From assembly GCA_017547265.1 (NCBI GenBank), contig JAFYQC010000165.1, forward strand, positions 1-23,597: 23,597 nt of DNA. The letters are read 5' to 3'. The DNA comes from Kiritimatiellia bacterium. GTDB taxonomy: Bacteria; Verrucomicrobiota; Kiritimatiellia; RFP12; UBA1067. Below, piece by piece: positions 7,497 to 15,869 of this stretch. Positions within the stretch are counted from its first letter, which is position 1. Each line of letters opens with the position of its first letter. The notes beneath the pieces were generated by a model that worked only from the letters and a program-made list of their open reading frames with translations, did not search any database and was not told where the DNA came from. Position numbers and translations under genes: made by a program.

Positions 7497-9398
7497 ATGA
7501 GAAGAGCTGCCCTTGTCGCGGTCACGCTTGTTTCAATTACGGCGTTGGCGCAGTCTCGGAGGACGCTTTCGCTCGCCGGTCCCGGGTGGCTGTGCGACGG
7601 CGAGGAGGTGTGCGTGCCGCACACGTGGAACGCGCTCGACGGCGCGGATGGCTCGCCCTCGGGCGAACCGCCGCCGAAGCACGGAATGTCGATTTCGCCT
7701 GACTCGTATGTGCGCAAGGCCGCGCGCTATTCGCGCCGGCTTCCAGACCCGACTCCCGGCATGCGGCAGTTCGTCAGGTTCGAGGGCGTGTCGCGCAAGG
7801 CGGAGGTCTACGTAAACGGCCGCCATGCGGGGAGCCACGCGGGCGCGTTCACCGCGTTCGCGGTCGAGGCCACGGAACTGCTTGCCGCAACAGACAACGT
7901 TCTCGAGGTCGTCGCGGACAACAGGTGGGATCCTGATCTTGCCCCGCTTTCCGCGGACTACACGCTCTTCGGCGGGATTTATCGCGGAGTGCAGTGGATA
8001 GAGACGCCGCAGGTGTGCATCGACCCGATAACGGACGGCGCGCTTGGCGTTGACCTCGACGTCAATACGAACGGAACCGTGCGCGCGCACATACGCGTGC
8101 TTGGCGGTCCCGACGAGGAGCGCGTGTTCACAGTGGAGAACCATGAACTGTGGTCTCCCGATAACCCGAAGCTCTACGAGCGCGAGTTCTCCATCGCGAG
8201 CGGCGATTCCGTCTCGGTGCGGTTCGGTTTCAGGACAGTGGAATTTCGAGAGGACGGATTCTACCTGAACGGCGTGAAGCGCAGACTGCGCGGTGTGAAT
8301 CGCCATCAGGACGCAGGACTCTGCGGGTGGGCTGCGAAACCCGAAGACGAAGACCTCGACTTCGCGCTCATTGCCGAGACTGGCGCTGATGCAGTGCGCC
8401 TCGCACACTATCCGCAGAGTCCGCATGTGTACGACATCTGCGACGAAAAAGGCATCCTCGTGTGGAGCGAGACGCCCGCGATAAACTGGCTTTCGGCTTC
8501 GCCCGGGTTCAAGGCCAACCTTTTGCAGCAGGCGCGCGAGATGGTTGCGCAGCACCGCAACCACCCGTGCGTATTCGCGTGGAGCCTCTTCAACGAGATA
8601 TACAACGACGTTCCCGAAGATCGTGCGAAGGAAGGCTGGATGGAGGACATCCTCGAGGAGGTGCGCGGAGAGATCAAGAGGATGGATCCGTCGCGTCCCG
8701 TGGTGGCGGCGTCGGACCGTCCCGCGCGCCGTAGGCTGAACGACCTTCCGGACCAGCTTGCGTTCAATGCGTATCCAGGATGGTATGGCGACACAACGAT
8801 GGAGCAGGACTTCGCCAACTGGTTTGCGGCGTCCGGCAGGTCCATCCTCGGAATCTCCGAGTATGGGGCTGGGGGAAATCCGTTCGAACATCTAGATCCG
8901 CTTCCCCCGGGGCGGCTCGACCCGGGAGGTCCGGTCCATCCTGAGGAGACGCAGGTCGCTCTTCATGCGGCGGACTACCGTACGATAACTTCTGACGACA
9001 GGATATGGGGCACGTTCGTCTGGGCCATGTTCGACTTTGCGGCGGACGCGCGGCGCGAGGGAGGCAAGAACGGAATAAACGACAAGGGGCTCGTCACGCG
9101 CGACAGGTCCGTGCGCAAGGATGCATTCTATTTCTACAAGGCGAACTGGTCAAAGGAGCATGTACTTCATGTCTGTTCGCAGAGGATGCCGCGTACGAGC
9201 GGTGGAACGGTTGCGGTTGTCGGTTTTTCCAACTGTGGAGACGTTGCGCTTTGTGTAAACGGCCATTTAGTTGGGTCGAAAAAGCCCGACGGCGTCTGTG
9301 TCGTAGAATGGCACGACGTTTCGCTTGCCAAGGGCGAGAATGTTATAGAGCTGCATGCCAACGATCGCGTCGTTTCGCGTCGCATCGTAAGGGAATAG
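7497..9398 (+). CDS. Glycoside hydrolase family 2 (beta-galactosidase-like), exported
   Basis: This 633-residue protein has a signal peptide (MRRAALVAVTLVSITALAQS). It shows the GH2 order: sugar-binding jelly roll (residues about 25-165, with KAEVYVNGRHAGSHAGAFT), a short immunoglobulin-like domain, a TIM barrel (YLNGVKRRLRGVNRHQD, FAWSLFNEIYND, GISEYGAGG) and a C-terminal DUF4982-like domain (DVALCVNGHLVGSKK). The predicted acid/base is E367 and the nucleophile E455. It would act on non-reducing beta-linked galactose or a related residue in the periplasm or outside, completing the work of the preceding enzyme. The start at 7497 sits 7 bases after the previous stop with TAGGAG as ribosome-binding site; the stop codon is part of that site, so translation is probably coupled. 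It is shorter than LacZ and similar to compact GH2 exoenzymes. The exact sugar is not determinable. Confidence 0.85.
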   Translation: MRRAALVAVTLVSITALAQSRRTLSLAGPGWLCDGEEVCVPHTWNALDGADGSPSGEPPPKHGMSISPDSYVRKAARYSRRLPDPTPGMRQFVRFEGVSRKAEVYVNGRHAGSHAGAFTAFAVEATELLAATDNVLEVVADNRWDPDLAPLSADYTLFGGIYRGVQWIETPQVCIDPITDGALGVDLDVNTNGTVRAHIRVLGGPDEERVFTVENHELWSPDNPKLYEREFSIASGDSVSVRFGFRTVEFREDGFYLNGVKRRLRGVNRHQDAGLCGWAAKPEDEDLDFALIAETGADAVRLAHYPQSPHVYDICDEKGILVWSETPAINWLSASPGFKANLLQQAREMVAQHRNHPCVFAWSLFNEIYNDVPEDRAKEGWMEDILEEVRGEIKRMDPSRPVVAASDRPARRRLNDLPDQLAFNAYPGWYGDTTMEQDFANWFAASGRSILGISEYGAGGNPFEHLDPLPPGRLDPGGPVHPEETQVALHAADYRTITSDDRIWGTFVWAMFDFAADARREGGKNGINDKGLVTRDRSVRKDAFYFYKANWSKEHVLHVCSQRMPRTSGGTVAVVGFSNCGDVALCVNGHLVGSKKPDGVCVVEWHDVSLAKGENVIELHANDRVVSRRIVRE

Positions 9399-9411
9399 GT
9401 GCGTTAAGGCA

Positions 9412-9441
9412 TAGACGAGCGCCGCTGGGGAATGGTATAAT
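9412..9441 (+). promoter_or_regulatory. coaD-uppP promoter, predicted leaderless
   Basis: TAGACG (9412-9417, 4 of 6 consensus) is followed after 18 bp by a perfect TATAAT (9436-9441). Only 7 bases separate this box from the coaD ATG, so transcription should begin at or within a base or two of the start codon. Confidence 0.65.
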
Positions 9442-9448
9442 ACACGGC

Positions 9449-9937
9449 ATGGCAGAGAAAACGGCAGTATATCCTGGAACGTTCGACCCGATGACGCTCG
9501 GGCACTTCGACCTGATAAAGCGGGCGTCGAAGCTCTACGACCGCCTTATCGTCGCAGTCGCGGCGACGAGCGCCAAGCAGGGCGCGCGCTTTTCGGCGGA
9601 GGACCGTCTTGCGATGATCCGCGAGGACGTGAAGAGGGCTAAGCTCAAAAACGTCGAGGTCAAGATGCTCGACTGCCTTCTCGTCGACTTTTGCCGCCGC
9701 GAAAAGGCGAAGGTCGTCATCCGTGGCGTCAGGGTCTACAGCGACTTCGAGTACGAGTTCCAGATGGCGCTCACCAACCGCCGCATGGCTCCCGAGATCG
9801 AGACGCTCTTCATGATGCCGAGCGAGAACCTCGCATATGTCACCGCGTCGACTGTCCGCGAGATCGCGGCATACGGCGGTGACACGGCGCCGTTTGTCAC
9901 GGCGGCCGTGCAGAAGCACCTGAAGGTCGCGAAATGA
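9449..9937 (+). CDS. coaD: Pantetheine-phosphate adenylyltransferase
   Basis: This 162-residue cytoplasmic enzyme has the usual CoaD length. It transfers AMP from ATP to 4'-phosphopantetheine, the penultimate step of coenzyme A synthesis. The N-terminal nucleotidyltransferase signature is clear (AVYPGTFDPMTLGHFDLI, with the TxGH motif at residues 16-19). The mid-protein stretch VVIRGVRVYSDFEYEFQMA and the C-terminal motif AYVTASTVREIAAYGGD match the family; the last differs slightly from the usual SSS/SST-VRE form. The start at 9449 fits the family N-terminus exactly; further upstream the frame overlaps the GH2 gene. There is no ribosome-binding site, consistent with a leaderless message. Its stop overlaps the uppP start by ATGA. 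Confidence 0.96.
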   Translation: MAEKTAVYPGTFDPMTLGHFDLIKRASKLYDRLIVAVAATSAKQGARFSAEDRLAMIREDVKRAKLKNVEVKMLDCLLVDFCRREKAKVVIRGVRVYSDFEYEFQMALTNRRMAPEIETLFMMPSENLAYVTASTVREIAAYGGDTAPFVTAAVQKHLKVAK

Positions 9938-10704
9938 CGGAATTCCTCGACGTAACCGTCCTTTCGATTCTCCAGGGCATAGCGGAATTTCTCCCGATCT
10001 CGAGCTCGGGCCATCTCGTCATCGGGCAGCATCTCCTTGGGCTGGACGTCCCCGGAATGCGGCTCGACCTCATGCTCCACTTCGGTACGCTCATCAGCAT
10101 CTGCGTCTTCTACTGGAGAACGATCTGGCGCATAATCGCGAAGTTCGAGTGGCAGTATGTCCTCAAGATCGTCCTGAGCGCGCTTCCGGCAGTCGTCGTC
10201 TACTTTTTCTTCAAGGACTTTATAGACGGGCTCTTCGAGAATGCGAAGATGGTCGGGGCTCTTCTCATGTTCACTGGCGCGATCTTGATCGGGACGCGCT
10301 ACCTTCCGCGCGGGAGCCGCGACGTCTGCTGGAAGCGTGCGCTTCTCATGGGGTGCGCCCAGGCACTCGCGCTCCTTCCCGGCGTGAGTCGCTCGGGAAT
10401 GACGCTCGCGAGCGCGCGCGGCGGTCGAATCGAGGCCGAGAAGGCGGCCGAGTTCTCGTTCCTCATGTCGGCTCCGCTCATAGTGGGTGGCGTCCTTCTT
10501 GAGATTCTCAAGGCGTTTCGCGCATCGCCTGCGGTGCAGGAGGCCGAGATTTCGTGGGGTCTTACGATATATGGCGCGGCTCTTGCGGCAGTCGTCGGGT
10601 ATTTCTCGCTCGTCGTCTTGCTCAAGGCCCTCAAGGGGCGGTGGTTTTGGCTTTTCGGGCCGTACTGCCTGGCCGCTGGACTTCTCACGCTAATTTTGGT
10701 ATAA
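9934..10704 (+). CDS. uppP: Undecaprenyl-diphosphatase (BacA/UppP)
   Basis: This 256-residue polytopic inner-membrane enzyme dephosphorylates undecaprenyl diphosphate to recycle the lipid carrier for peptidoglycan and other envelope polymers; family members also give bacitracin resistance. Both signature motifs are present: GIAEFLPISSSGHL at residues 15-28 (E18 and the SSSGH cluster) and PGVSRSGMT at residues 149-157. About eight hydrophobic segments are visible and the length is normal. It overlaps coaD by ATGA and should be translationally coupled to it. Its TAA stop (10702-10704) lies inside the TATAAT box that serves secDF. Confidence 0.96.
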   Translation: MTEFLDVTVLSILQGIAEFLPISSSGHLVIGQHLLGLDVPGMRLDLMLHFGTLISICVFYWRTIWRIIAKFEWQYVLKIVLSALPAVVVYFFFKDFIDGLFENAKMVGALLMFTGAILIGTRYLPRGSRDVCWKRALLMGCAQALALLPGVSRSGMTLASARGGRIEAEKAAEFSFLMSAPLIVGGVLLEILKAFRASPAVQEAEISWGLTIYGAALAAVVGYFSLVVLLKALKGRWFWLFGPYCLAAGLLTLILV

Positions 10705-10705
10705 T
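10677..10705 (+). promoter_or_regulatory. secDF promoter overlapping the uppP stop codon
   Basis: TGGACT (10677-10682, 4 of 6) is followed after 17 bp by a perfect TATAAT (10700-10705). The uppP stop codon TAA is bases 10702-10704, inside the hexamer. The predicted start of transcription is near 10712, leaving a leader of about 30 bases with an AAAGGG ribosome-binding site. Confidence 0.65.
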
Positions 10706-10742
10706 CTCCCCTCAATTTCTCAAAAAAGGGATTAGATAGACT

Positions 10743-13313
<2,571 letters not shown>

Positions 13314-13328
13314 TTTCAACCGTCTGGC

Positions 13329-13351
13329 TCGGGCGATAAAGGGCTGCCCGA
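13329..13351 (+). promoter_or_regulatory. Hairpin in the leader between secDF and rpmI
   Basis: TCGGGC (13329-13334) pairs perfectly with GCCCGA (13346-13351) across an 11-base loop, in the 69-bp gap before rpmI. No T-run follows, so it is not a typical terminator. A leader bound by L20 for autoregulation is possible, since rpmI-rplT operons are often regulated that way, but no specific L20-site features were recognised. Confidence 0.3.
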
Positions 13352-13382
13352 CCGGTAAGGAAACAACGAAAGGAAAAAGAAA

Positions 13383-13583
13383 ATGCCTAAGATGAAAACG
13401 AAGAAGTGCGCCACGAAGCGCATGAAACTCTCGAAGAACGGGAAGATCATGCGTTCGCAGGGCGGCCATGCACACCTCAACAACGGCAAGAAGCGCAACC
13501 GCAAGAACAACCTCTGCGGCCGCACCGCCGTCGAATCCAACAAGGTCACGAAGACATACGCGCGCGCCCTCCAGGGTCGCTGA
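13383..13583 (+). CDS. rpmI: Large ribosomal subunit protein bL35
   Basis: This 66-residue, highly basic protein starts with MPKMKTKKCATKRMKLSKNG, the standard bL35 opening, and has the usual length and K/R-rich composition. It is a structural component of the 50S subunit. An AAAGGA ribosome-binding site lies upstream. It is directly followed by rplT, the conserved bacterial pairing, but infC, which normally precedes rpmI, is absent here and secDF takes its place. Confidence 0.96.
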   Translation: MPKMKTKKCATKRMKLSKNGKIMRSQGGHAHLNNGKKRNRKNNLCGRTAVESNKVTKTYARALQGR

Positions 13584-13604
13584 TAGAGAAGGAGGACAAA
13601 TACC

Positions 13605-13952
13605 ATGCGTGTTACAAATGCACCCGCTTCCCGTGAACGCCGCCGCCGCCGCCTTGCCAAGGCGAAGGGTTTCTACGGCGCCCGCTCAAAACTCTTCCGC
13701 ACGGCGACCGAGGCCGTCGACCGCGCGATGCGCCTGTCGACGATCCACCGCAAGCTCAAGAAGCGCGACTACCGCCAGCTCTGGATTGCCCGCGTCAACG
13801 CGGCTTCCCGCGCCGAGGGAATCAGCTACTCGAAGCTCATTGCGGGCCTCATCAAGGCCGGCGTGACGCTGAACCGCAAGATGCTGAGCGAAATCGCGAT
13901 TCACGATCCCGAGGGCTTCAAGACGCTCGTCGACATTGCGAAGAACGCCTGA
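13605..13952 (+). CDS. rplT: Large ribosomal subunit protein bL20
   Basis: This 115-residue basic protein has family landmarks RRRRLAKAKGFYGARSKLFR near the N-terminus and RDYRQLWIARVNAASRAEG in the middle. It binds 23S rRNA early in 50S assembly and in many bacteria represses its own operon. The length is typical. It starts 21 bases after the rpmI stop with a strong GGAGG ribosome-binding site. A strong intrinsic terminator follows 29 bases after its stop. Confidence 0.97.
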   Translation: MRVTNAPASRERRRRRLAKAKGFYGARSKLFRTATEAVDRAMRLSTIHRKLKKRDYRQLWIARVNAASRAEGISYSKLIAGLIKAGVTLNRKMLSEIAIHDPEGFKTLVDIAKNA

Positions 13953-13981
13953 TCGCTGCGCTTCTAAAAAAGCAAAAGTCA

Positions 13982-14013
13982 TCCGCGGCGGTTGCGCCGC
14001 GGAGCTTTTTTTT
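13982..14013 (+). terminator. Intrinsic terminator after rplT
   Basis: A perfect 9-bp stem, TCCGCGGCG (13982-13990) with CGCCGCGGA (13995-14003), has a GTTG loop and is followed by GC and eight T residues. It ends the rpmI-rplT transcript. The T-run runs directly into the -10 box of the next gene. Confidence 0.9.
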
Positions 14014-14014
14014 A

Positions 14015-14020
14015 TATAAT
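14015..14020 (+). promoter_or_regulatory. -10 box for the zinc-ribbon/pgsA-like operon
   Basis: TATAAT at 14015-14020 sits one base after the terminator T-run and 21 bases before the ATG, which has an AAGGAGGT ribosome-binding site at 14029-14036. The best -35 at 17 bp, TTGCGC (13992-13997, 3 of 6), lies in the loop and stem of the terminator. Confidence 0.6.
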
Positions 14021-14041
14021 GTCCACACAAGGAGGTTTCAC

Positions 14042-14407
14042 ATGGCCGAAGAAAAGGACGAAGTTCTCGAGACGCAGAGCGCCGACGGCGCGGAGATACG
14101 CGACACCGACATCGTGTTCGACTGTCCGCACTGCAGCAAGACGCTCGTAATCGACTACCGCGGGGCGGGGCTCCAGATCAACTGCTCCGAGTGCGGCAAG
14201 GACGTGCTCGTCCCGATTCCGGACGGCATGGAGCTTACCGACCTCGATATGGATCCAGGCGAAATCCTGAAGCAGCTCTTCGCGACCCGTCGCAACTACC
14301 AGAAGGCAGAGACGCGCGTGCAGGGACTCAAGGCGCGCCTCGTGTCGCTGCAGGAGACGCTTGCCGTCATGCAGCAGGTGATTGCCGAAGGGCTGGCCGA
14401 CGAGTGA
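14042..14407 (+). CDS. Small zinc-ribbon protein with C-terminal coiled coil, function unknown
   Basis: This 121-residue acidic protein has no signal peptide or membrane span, so it is probably cytoplasmic. Residues about 27-60 form a zinc ribbon with two CxxC knuckles (CPHC at about 29-32 and CSEC at about 48-51), the kind often seen in PVC bacteria. Residues about 80-116 are heptad-like and predicted coiled coil (TRVQGLKARLVSLQETLAVM). I do not recognise a named family. It has a consensus ribosome-binding site and its TGA stop overlaps the GTG start of the phosphatidyltransferase gene (GTGA), so the two are made together. A role as adaptor or regulator is possible but only inferred. Confidence 0.8.
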   Translation: MAEEKDEVLETQSADGAEIRDTDIVFDCPHCSKTLVIDYRGAGLQINCSECGKDVLVPIPDGMELTDLDMDPGEILKQLFATRRNYQKAETRVQGLKARLVSLQETLAVMQQVIAEGLADE

Positions 14408-15078
14408 GCAAAAGGGCCCTTTTCGTAAACGCGCTCACTTTCGCGCGCGTTCCGCTGATCTTCCTCTGGGCGGCGTTCGCCATCTGGCAGGAGCTTGACG
14501 CCTCTTGCGGTGGGCGGCATGAGCCGAGCGTGACGCTCGCCGTGCTTGCGTCGCTCGGGATGCTGCTTTCTGGGCTCACCGACCTCTGGGACGGACTGCT
14601 CGCGCGTCGCTGGAACGTCGTCTCGACCCTTGGCAAGATGGCCGACCCGCTGATGGACAAGGTGTTTTACCTTGTTGCGTTTCCCGTTCTCGTCTGGCAT
14701 TCTTCTCACTCCGGCGCGGGGGAGCTGCAGACGCTTTCGCTCCTCGGGCTGACCGTCCTCTATCTTCTGCGCGACACGTGGGTCACGTTCCTCAGGTCCG
14801 TCGGCACGATGTACGGGGCCGATGTCGGCGCGATGTGGCTTGGCAAGGTGCGCACGGCTCTCTCCTTCCCTGGCGCGGGCTGGATATACGCCTACCTTTG
14901 CTTCCGCTGGTTCGGGCCGTTTCGCGCCGACAACGCCTTAGTGAACGTGATATGGCCGGCGAGCGTGCTGTTTGTAGAGGCGTTCCTTGCGGTGCTGACT
15001 TTCGTGAGTCTCGTCACCTACACGAGGTCCTACATGCCCTACCTTAAGAGGGCACTTGAAAGAAAAGAGAATTTGTGA
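14404..15078 (+). CDS. CDP-alcohol phosphatidyltransferase, PgsA-like
   Basis: This 224-residue inner-membrane enzyme carries the complete CDP-alcohol phosphatidyltransferase signature DG-x2-AR-x8-G-x3-D-x3-D (DGLLARR followed by GKMADPLMDK), which binds the CDP-lipid and catalytic metal. About five or six membrane helices are visible. The most likely reaction is CDP-diacylglycerol plus glycerol-3-phosphate to phosphatidylglycerol phosphate, but phosphatidylserine or cardiolipin-type members cannot be excluded. I chose the GTG start at 14404 because the family N-terminus (KRALFVNALTFARVPLIFLW) begins there and it overlaps the previous stop as GTGA; sequence upstream in frame is arginine-rich and overlaps the zinc-ribbon gene. 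It is somewhat longer than many PgsA proteins, with extra residues after the first helix. Confidence 0.88.
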   Translation: MSKRALFVNALTFARVPLIFLWAAFAIWQELDASCGGRHEPSVTLAVLASLGMLLSGLTDLWDGLLARRWNVVSTLGKMADPLMDKVFYLVAFPVLVWHSSHSGAGELQTLSLLGLTVLYLLRDTWVTFLRSVGTMYGADVGAMWLGKVRTALSFPGAGWIYAYLCFRWFGPFRADNALVNVIWPASVLFVEAFLAVLTFVSLVTYTRSYMPYLKRALERKENL

Positions 15079-15084
15079 GATAAT
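15056..15084 (+). promoter_or_regulatory. Promoter of the pseudopilin gene
   Basis: TTGAAA (15056-15061) is followed after exactly 17 bp by GATAAT (15079-15084), close to sigma-70 consensus. The -35 lies inside the 3' end of the pgsA-like gene. A GAAAGG ribosome-binding site precedes the ATG at 15123. Confidence 0.7.
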
Positions 15085-15122
15085 ATTACCACACCACGGA
15101 ATAATACTGAAAGGCAAAAACA

Positions 15123-15860
15123 ATGAAAAACACAAGCAAAGGCTTTACACTTGTCGAGCTGCTCGTCGTTATCGGCATTCTCGGCATTCTTATGGGCGCG
15201 CTCTTCCCGGCAATCACGTCGGCGATGCTCTCCGCGCAGTCTAACGCGCTTGCCATGCACGGCCGCAACCTCTTCATCGGCATCACGCAGGCGAACGTCG
15301 ACCGCGAGAGCCACGGCCGCAGCAGCGTGTGGCCGAAGAGCAGCGACACCGTCGAGGATGGAGAGGGCGACGACATCGCCTTCAAGACATACGAATCCAG
15401 CGCCGACGACTATTTCGACGAGCTGTTCGACATGAGGCGGTATGGCACGACCGAGTGGCAGCCGTACGTCGACGTCGACATCAAGTTCCTCTCCGGCGCG
15501 GGCGTCAGCGCCTACAGCGGCGGTTCCTCCCTCAAGGGCAGCATCGCCTGGAAGATCGTCACCGGCCTCACCGACGACATGCCTGATGTCGTCCCGGTCC
15601 TCGTTTCTCGCAACTTGATGACCGACACGTTCGCGAAGTCGGGCAACACGGAGACGAAGAGCAGCACGACGCTGATCAAGTCCGACAGCAACTTCCCGCA
15701 GCCGTTCGGCAACAAGGCGACCGTCATCATCCACAAGGGCGGTGCGTCGAGCGTCTACAAGGGCCGCTACCAGACCCTTTACGACATCTACGACAAGCAG
15801 ACCGTCACGTTTGCCGACGGTGCGAAGATCGACTACCTCACGCCTTCGAAGTCGAAGTAA
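15123..15860 (+). CDS. Prepilin-type pseudopilin (type II secretion/type IV pilus-like)
   Basis: This 245-residue protein has a textbook class-III signal: a short basic leader, then G|FTLVELLVVIGILGILMGA with E at +5 of the mature protein. The leader should be cut by a prepilin peptidase (PilD type) and the new N-terminus methylated. The hydrophobic helix anchors it in the membrane before assembly into a pseudopilus. The C-terminal domain is large and mixed (SIAWKIVTGL, PVLVSRNLMTD, KATVIIHKGGASSVYKGRY) and resembles the G/H-like pseudopilins that are abundant in Lentisphaerae, Verrucomicrobia and Kiritimatiellota. No other secretion genes are nearby. Its C-terminal domain reappears in the membrane protein at 21219-22256. 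It has its own promoter and ends 9 bases before priA. Confidence 0.88.
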   Translation: MKNTSKGFTLVELLVVIGILGILMGALFPAITSAMLSAQSNALAMHGRNLFIGITQANVDRESHGRSSVWPKSSDTVEDGEGDDIAFKTYESSADDYFDELFDMRRYGTTEWQPYVDVDIKFLSGAGVSAYSGGSSLKGSIAWKIVTGLTDDMPDVVPVLVSRNLMTDTFAKSGNTETKSSTTLIKSDSNFPQPFGNKATVIIHKGGASSVYKGRYQTLYDIYDKQTVTFADGAKIDYLTPSKSK

Positions 15861-15869
15861 GCTGGCGAC

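Noticed and set aside
7533..8891. Minus-strand frame of about 450 codons opposite GH2
   Set aside because: It is antisense to a well-supported GH2 gene, with R/V-rich composition and no recognisable domain.
9005..9448. N-terminal extension of CoaD
   Set aside because: It overlaps GH2, is low-complexity, and the CoaD family start lies at 9449.
14191..14403. N-terminal extension of the phosphatidyltransferase
   Set aside because: It overlaps the zinc-ribbon gene and is arginine-rich without membrane character; the GTGA-overlap start fits better.
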